From Hyaloperonospora brassicae (Eukaryota > Oomycota > Peronosporomycetes > Peronosporales > Peronosporaceae): a stretch of 64,000 nt of DNA. Where the stretch lies: contig CANTFL010000233.1 in assembly GCA_947650285.1 (NCBI GenBank), positions 1 to 64,000 on the forward strand. Direction: 5' to 3'. Below are positions 57,347-64,000 of the stretch, one piece after another. Both the position numbers and the translations under genes were made by a program. The notes below the pieces were generated by a model that saw nothing but the letters and a program-made list of their open reading frames with translations, had not been told where the DNA came from and did no database searches. Each line of letters opens with the position of its first letter. Position 1 is the stretch's first letter.

Positions 57347-60300
57347 AGAATTATTTTAATACACGCCATTCAAATTTTTACATGTACTCGTTTTTTAAAA
57401 CATTAATCATTGTTGTTAATTGCACGGTCTTGTATAGAAAAATCATTCACAATGTAACTAGGCGCCAGTCTTGTCGTAAAACACACAGGACGCTGTACAT
57501 GTCGGGAACGTGTGGGATGGGTGGGGGTCTGCGGACACCTCGCTGATGAGTTCTTATGCTTTTTGGGTTGATATATGCCCTCTTCAATTAGAAACCGAGC
57601 AGCAAATAATATATTGTATCAGGTTCGACAGCAAGATTAAGGCTATTAGAGCTACGTATCAAGTACATTAGTTGCCCTGCGGCGTGGGAAGAGCAACAAA
57701 ACAATTATGTTACTAAAACGAATTTCAATATCCTGCCGCTATTGCGGTACGCGCCAAAACAAATGTACATACTGCCCGTATTTGGGGATGAGCGAAGTGC
57801 TGCTTCTGATCGTTGAGAATGAGTTGCACAACATGTGGTTACCGTACAACAAGTTTGCGTGCCTAGTCAGTACAGCTTAATGGTATTCAGCCAATCTTTA
57901 TGCTATAGATGGAATTAAAAAATCACAAATCTCATAATTTACTTTCCTGCATATCTTCCATTGTCGACGAATAGGACTAATAAAAGACGCATTGGCAAAA
58001 TGCTGTCTGACATGTCAGAATCTGTTACGTCATGCATACAATCAGGATTGTTTGGCGTCCGATAAAGTTGAAAGAAAAGTCCATGTTACAGGAAGTATGG
58101 CTTCGTATGGTTCGAAATAATACCAATTCTAATGCTTCCAATTTTACGTAGGCTAGGAAAATTCTATACCTATTTATCTGCCACCAGTACCGTTGCAGAA
58201 TCTCCAATACGATAATAATATTGCAAGTGAATGGGAAAGTTGCAATAGACTCATTTCTTTGCCTCCACTGTTGTTCTGTGCACAAAGCTGTGACTTACGT
58301 GTTCCTAATTCTAATTTCACAGTATCTTAGAATGATAAATTTACTGCTGTGGTATTAATGTCAGCAATATTGGCGGTTTTTCCTATGCCTACTCGATCCG
58401 TTGTGGACAAATTCTTTACTTTAGCTAAATACCCTTCGGCCATATACGCCGCACTTTTTGCTATCTGCCGCATCGACTACTTCGCATTGTGACGCGTCTC
58501 TTCAAATTGGGTCTTATCCTATGGCATGAATACACAGAAGACGTTTGTTTTTGGTCCCGATGGGGCAAACTTTCGCCCTTTCCATTTTTGGTTCTCTAAA
58601 TTTTATGTCTGCGACCCTATTTCTGCAAGCTGGTGTTGCATGGCTAGAATTTAATATAGAGCACTAAACGATACGTTCATAGCTTGGGTAAAGCAAGATC
58701 TTCTCTATCCACGCTGTCAACATCTTTGTCCACTTCCAGATGTAAATGTAGTGAATTGGTATATATCTCAACACTCGGGAGGTACCAACGCGCATGAAAG
58801 TCACCAATATGGAGGACACCTCCCTAGAGCTTTTGTGCTAGGTATTTTGTGTACACACGGTACCCCTCATGTGAGGCTATATGCTCCAGATCAATAAGTC
58901 GACACACTTTTGGATTATGTAAATGTAGCATTTGCTCGTTCACTTGAATTAGCGCGTATTGAATAAAAGAATGAACCACCCCAAAAAAACCATCATCGTG
59001 ATCATTCCACACTATATTGCAGAACCGCCTACGCCAGCCCTAAAATCTGCCTTAGAAATGAGCAAAGCAAGCTCGATCTTATTGCACACATCCCACAGGT
59101 CCATGGTCGACATCTTAATATAAGTTTTGATGCGGCATGAGCTCCGTCCACTCATGACGTGTTCACATTATAATATCGCAAAAACTGATTTGTCCATGCG
59201 AATACAACGCGGGTAATTAATGAAAAAAATGGCGTGTAATGTAGTCAAGTACCTTATTTTTCTCGGAACATTTCGTTTAAAAATCACACCATGTCTAAGT
59301 CCATTTTCTTTTGTATCTGACCGCACAATCTGCAAGTGGACAATATTATGAGTAATCTAGGAATATTGTAGACAACGCAAAATAAACTACCTCCATCCAG
59401 GCCTCTATATATGCGACCCAATTATTCGCCAAAAAACGATGACTACAATTCTTGAGCAAATCCTCTGAAATTTGCCAACGACGTATAAAATATTTTGATT
59501 GCGGACATACGGTATCAATCGCGGCACACATATATCATCGCGGTCGGTCGGATTCAGAATGAGGTGATCGGCGCGAGGCGCGACATGTCGTTCTTCAAGC
59601 TGATACAACTCCGCAACACGCTCTGGCGCTCATTTGTACAATTTCTTGTTTGTGCTCCGTAAAAATACAAATCACACGTGACATAAAGTGTACACGCAAG
59701 ATTGTCAAACTACGTGCAGAAATGGCATGCCAAATATGTTACTTTTGTACGTACAATTAGCAGTAGCGCATGTGGGTATTGGTGTAGAAGATCGATCGCA
59801 TTGGATGAGCAAATAACGGTGTGGAATTTGCCCTTTACGATCACCCTAGTACTGAAACCGGTACAGCTTGCGAAGATAATTATCCATAAGTGCCTTTATC
59901 GATTTATTTCTTCTTAAGCTCTCTTTTCGAATGCGAAATCGCTCGTTGTAAATTTTTCTTGTGTGCGCTAGTGTCCCTCGGTCTTCTCGCCTTTAAGCCG
60001 TTATACCCTCTCTCGGGGGCACACCCGTCTTAATATTTTAGCTCTACCATGCGCTCCAGTCTCTTGGAATATCGTCGTGTAGCTGCAAGAGCAGCTATAT
60101 TAAAGTAAGTAAAGGTTTATGCTCTCAATTAGTGACTGTAAAGTGACAAATGCCTTCTTTTTTGACCCGGTCATAGGGATGGAACTTACAGTCCCATACC
60201 TTCGTTGAATCTCAATTGTTTCGATGCTCTTCTGACACCCGACGTGAATCTCGTCAACATCGCACTTTAACCAATACTTCAGGCACCAGTAGAGATCGCG

Positions 60301-62800
60301 ACTGTAATTTGGTAGTCTCAAGTGCGAGCAATAGCATCTACAAAGATACGAAGATTATCGTAGGTGCCGCAGATTTCTTTTGGTGGGATCAGCCTATACC
60401 TTTTTGTACGTAAGATTACATTGTAATTTATCAGTCTTAAATACTCCAAAAGTTATTTTGTGGAATCGGTCGGTCACGTTTAGTAGAATTAAATAGTCGT
60501 TGAACACATCGTTAATGAAAGTTATTACCGTTCTGTCTACTAATAGCCCATGGTCGGTAATGTTAGCCAAAAAGAGGCGTACAATTAACAAGGTTTACAG
60601 TTACCGAGGCATACATTTAGGTGTACATTCAACAATTTTGGGGCGTGTAAGTAACTATTCCCTCTATACATATAGCGAGTAAATTACGGTAACATATAGG
60701 GGTGAAGGTGATTCCAGACAACCTGGGCGGTGGTGACGTTTCACTATAAATATATCAAAAAGTCACAAAGATAAAAAAACCGGTTGCCTTATCCTTGATT
60801 GTGTCGTACCCTTAAGTAACGGATAGAACATAACACATAAAAATGATTTCTATTATCCGAAGAAATAGAAGCTCGGTGCCACAATAAATGCTGTTGGACC
60901 ATAAATATTTTGAATTTAGAGATATAACATAACTCATTTATAAAGCTCGACAGTGGATTAATCTGTCTGGGTGATTCCTTGGCAATATGTATTTTAGAAG
61001 AATATATGATAAGTTTGATATAAAAAATAAAGACTATAATTTATCTTTGTATCTCTTTAATTAATATTACAATCGCAAACCCTTTCACCAGAATAAGTCC
61101 GTCAGCAGTCATAGAAATTGAAAAGCCATTAATAATTTAAACGGTGCATGAAAAAGAGACTTTTGATATCATGTCGACAGCACGCAAATTTCATGTCATC
61201 AGGTATCGCCAAATAATATAAATTAAGAAGTTTCATCAGCTATAGTCATCGTCAGCTCGGAATCTGTTCGTATTGCATATTTTATTATTATTCTTAATTT
61301 GCAAATAGCATTGCCAAGTTCAAAACCATATACCGTAATTTTGTTCTATCATTTTAAAATTCATTTCTTACATTCTTTATATAATTATAAAGATTTATGG
61401 GAGAGGCATTTATTAACCAGCAAGTTTTTAAAACTTATAGATTAAAAAAACCTTTTAAGATACAACCTTTGCAAGAATGCTGCCGACGAAGGTAATACTT
61501 ACTATAATTGTGGTTAAAACAAAATGGCTCAAACGAATAAAAATGTTAATAACATAAAAAAATATTTATGTGGATGAAGCTGAAGAATTGACTGGTGTGA
61601 ATGAATGGACTTAACGTCAACATCAAATTAACAGCGTGAAGTAAACCTTTAGATTTTAGTGTCGTAAAAACTATCGTGTTTATACAAATTCAGAAAACAA
61701 TCCTAGGGATCAGATATAAATTTTTATTGTTGACCCTTAGATTTGAGGTAAAGATCGGTAATACTTCTTTAATATCATGCACATACAATTAGAGATAAAC
61801 TTCACCACAACATATCCGTGTCTATCCTTACGAGCTGAACTGAAATAAAATGAAGCGACATCCCTCTTACCTACTTATAAAATTCGATCTTGTAATCATA
61901 TTAGTTCAATTTTTATTGATTCTTCACACCAGTTCCCTATAGGTTGAATAATATTTTAAAAACAAATTGCGCGTAATGACACGCATACTAGGCCTATACT
62001 TAACACTAGCTGTTATATTTTAGTATGCTTGGTTAAAAACTTATCATTTATTTTAGCGCTTCGTAAAATATAAAAGACGATTAATTATACCATATGGGAT
62101 ACTGACTTAACATCATATACTATCAGGTTATGAAGCTTAGACAGATGCTCGTAAACGTTCATACCTATCTGATGGAGCACCTTGCTCTTATAAAAAGACG
62201 TGTGTCAAGAATTGAATTCATATTAATATTATATTTTCTTTCATTCGAACAATGACCTGTGAAAATGAATGAGCAGAATAATAAAAACTTTAACCAGGAA
62301 ACTCGGAGCTCAATGACCTTTACATATTGCATATAATATGTTTATGATGTATGAGATCATTTTACAACCAAGATTTGTATACCGTAGCGAAAATTGAATC
62401 CTGTCCTTGCTTTTCAGTTTTTGTGCTGTAATAGCTTTCAAGAACTAGGGAACCTTAACTGCTCGTTGCACCAATCCATTTTTGATACAGCTGGAATCTG
62501 ATAAAGAAAAAAATTGATAGCGACAAAAATACAATTTATTAAAAGAATAAGTCAAATTAAGTCCGTTAAAACACACAACAAAACCCGATTGCATAAGAGA
62601 GAGTGCTAGCATAGGCAGAAGCCACCCTATCTGGCTTCGCACGCGCTTTATATTGCATACCACGTTCTCGCGCACTGACAGCCTTCGCGATATCGTCTTA
62701 GTTATAAATCTTTATGTTCTGTATCTTGGGTCGTTGTAGTATGCGATTAATCGGCGTTTGACGCGTGTGGGCGGCCGAAAAGTGACCCATTCGTCAACTA

Positions 62801-62847
62801 AGCCAATCAGATCGCTCAGAGGTTTCATATCTAGAATTTGATTGGCT
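62801..62847. repeat. 9-bp inverted repeat with CCAAT cores
   Basis: AGCCAATCA at 62801-62809 and TGATTGGCT at 62839-62847 are exact complements with a 29-base gap. Both contain CCAAT boxes in opposite orientation. This lies in a patch of more balanced composition. Confidence 0.6.
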
Positions 62848-63832
62848 ACTACTAAGCATTAGGTAAAAAATTATTCTTGGCCATAATCGGGCCTAATATC
62901 GTACATAATTACACATCAATACGAGATCCTTCGATTATAGTAGTTATGATAAAATATAAAGTAGATTGTACCACCAAACCCAAGGACGGACTAATTGTTT
63001 TTAAGATTTTACTTAAAAGTCGTCTGAAAAACTGTACGTCCGCTGATTATGCTAGATATATTTTTTGCTAATTCGATCGGCACAAGTACAAATGCACACG
63101 ATAAGCTATTAAAATATTGGCATAATAATATTTAGTGTTACTGGAACGAAATGCTTTAGATCCGCTTCAAATCGTTCATACGAAATGATTGAACAAAAGG
63201 GCTTTTAAACATTGTTTGAATTATAACGGACCTATTTCGATTGTGAATGCAGAGCTAGTAAATATACACACCCGAAAAAGATTTTGTTTACTAGATTTCT
63301 GTTGTTATTAGAGACACGAGTTTTTGCAAAGATGAGAATAAAGGTCATCGATTACGCGATGATAAATAGGTTGCGTATGTGCATACATGTATAAATGTAA
63401 CAAGATCACCGCTGTTTAAAGTAAGCTGTCTTGCGTGCATCCAAACATGGGTTTTCATTTGTCTGCTTTTAATTAAAAATTTATAGATAAAATTCTGATA
63501 TTGAATTCGTACCAAATCATCGTACTAGCGCCGGCTTGATATATACTTGTGTACAAATATTACGTCTTGTAATCAAAACCATTTATATTCAAGATGTGAA
63601 TCAGACCTTCAGATGCCTATTCATGTTTAACTTAAGCATAGCGTGCTCTTTGGAAAACTTACCTCGAATCCGAGGTCTAGTTTGCATACGCACTGAACTC
63701 CACCTACTGCGCTCAGGTTGTAAACTCGAAGTTAAGTAATGCGATATGTAGAAGAAACCGTAAATATTTATGTCTTTAAATATCACAAAGACATCGGAAA
63801 TTTCTGTGAGATTGTAGCCGAGCAATAACAAA

Positions 63833-63863
63833 GTAATTAGCGCTGCACGTTGCAGCTAATTAC
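63833..63863. repeat. Imperfect hairpin
   Basis: GTAATTAGC-GC-TGCA pairs with TGCAGCTAATTAC across a short loop, with a two-base bulge. Function unknown. Confidence 0.7.
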
Positions 63864-64000
63864 ACGTCGCAGTTCATTGTGAACTTACGCATGTGGTTTG
63901 AGTATTATGGCGCGGAGACCTCCATTTGCCGTCTACGTATAGGAGTGCTATAGCAGATCTTTTGTATCTCCTGATGCCGATTAATGGCAATTGAGATCAA

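Larger units (their letters stand above)
44100..64000. other. AT-rich, gene-poor tract of about 20 kb
   Basis: The sequence becomes markedly AT-rich from about 44.1 kb. No open frame exceeds about 126 codons and none carries a recognised motif. CG dinucleotides remain common, so deamination of methylated CpG is not an obvious cause. Islands of more balanced composition occur around 54.33-55.13 kb, 56.0-56.3 kb and 62.6-62.85 kb. They hold short open frames (for example 54430-54615 plus and 55998-56270 minus) that could be exon relics. I see no LTR pair. Confidence 0.6.

Noticed and set aside
44100..64000. Bacterial-type operons, CRISPR arrays, rRNA genes
   Set aside because: No regularly spaced repeats, no rRNA core sequences and no clustered long frames were seen.

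Overview
The window looks like nuclear DNA of an oomycete, probably a Phytophthora or downy-mildew relative. Three observations support this. A secreted cysteine-rich protein has five PcF-like repeats. A match to the oomycete initiator promoter lies just upstream of its start. The transposons are Ty3/Gypsy chromodomain elements. This assignment is inference from the sequence; no database was searched.

Layout: (1) 1-4744 holds a minus-strand gene for the five-repeat secreted protein, then about 3.6 kb with no recognisable gene. (2) 4745-12825 is a decayed minus-strand Gypsy element. (3) 12826-13916 is a short spacer. (4) From 13917 the same order starts again: a second copy of the gene (14119-14955, identical protein), its upstream region, and a second Gypsy element inserted at the same site (left edge 18724). 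(5) This second Gypsy element runs to 42177 and has been split twice. Element A (21891-29871, minus strand) has a perfect 5-bp target-site duplication, and the other tandem copy shows the empty site. Element B (32366-39852, plus strand) has a near-perfect one. (6) 42178 to about 44.1 kb is unassigned. (7) From about 44.1 kb to the end lies some 20 kb of AT-rich sequence with no convincing gene, holding a microsatellite, tRNA-like Pol III promoter relics and several inverted repeats.

The Gypsy elements encode Gag (zinc knuckle), protease, reverse transcriptase, RNase H, integrase with a GPY/F module and a chromodomain. All but element A's Gag are broken. The three minus-strand elements also carry a long reading frame on the opposite strand. 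It starts just inside the 3' LTR and runs antisense into the chromodomain and integrase end. In element A it stays in one frame for about 534 codons with only three stops. It ends in a coiled coil whose charge pattern is conserved among the copies. This antisense gene is the best candidate for something undescribed.

The tandem copies also record recombination. The secreted-protein block is about 99.7% identical over 4.2 kb. Identity then falls abruptly at the Gypsy side, and the right halves of the two Gypsy copies belong to different variants. This fits unequal exchange between Gypsy elements flanking the gene. A reverse transcriptase tract of about 1.17 kb is almost identical between element A and the element it interrupts, which looks like gene conversion. 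Percentages are estimates made by eye.
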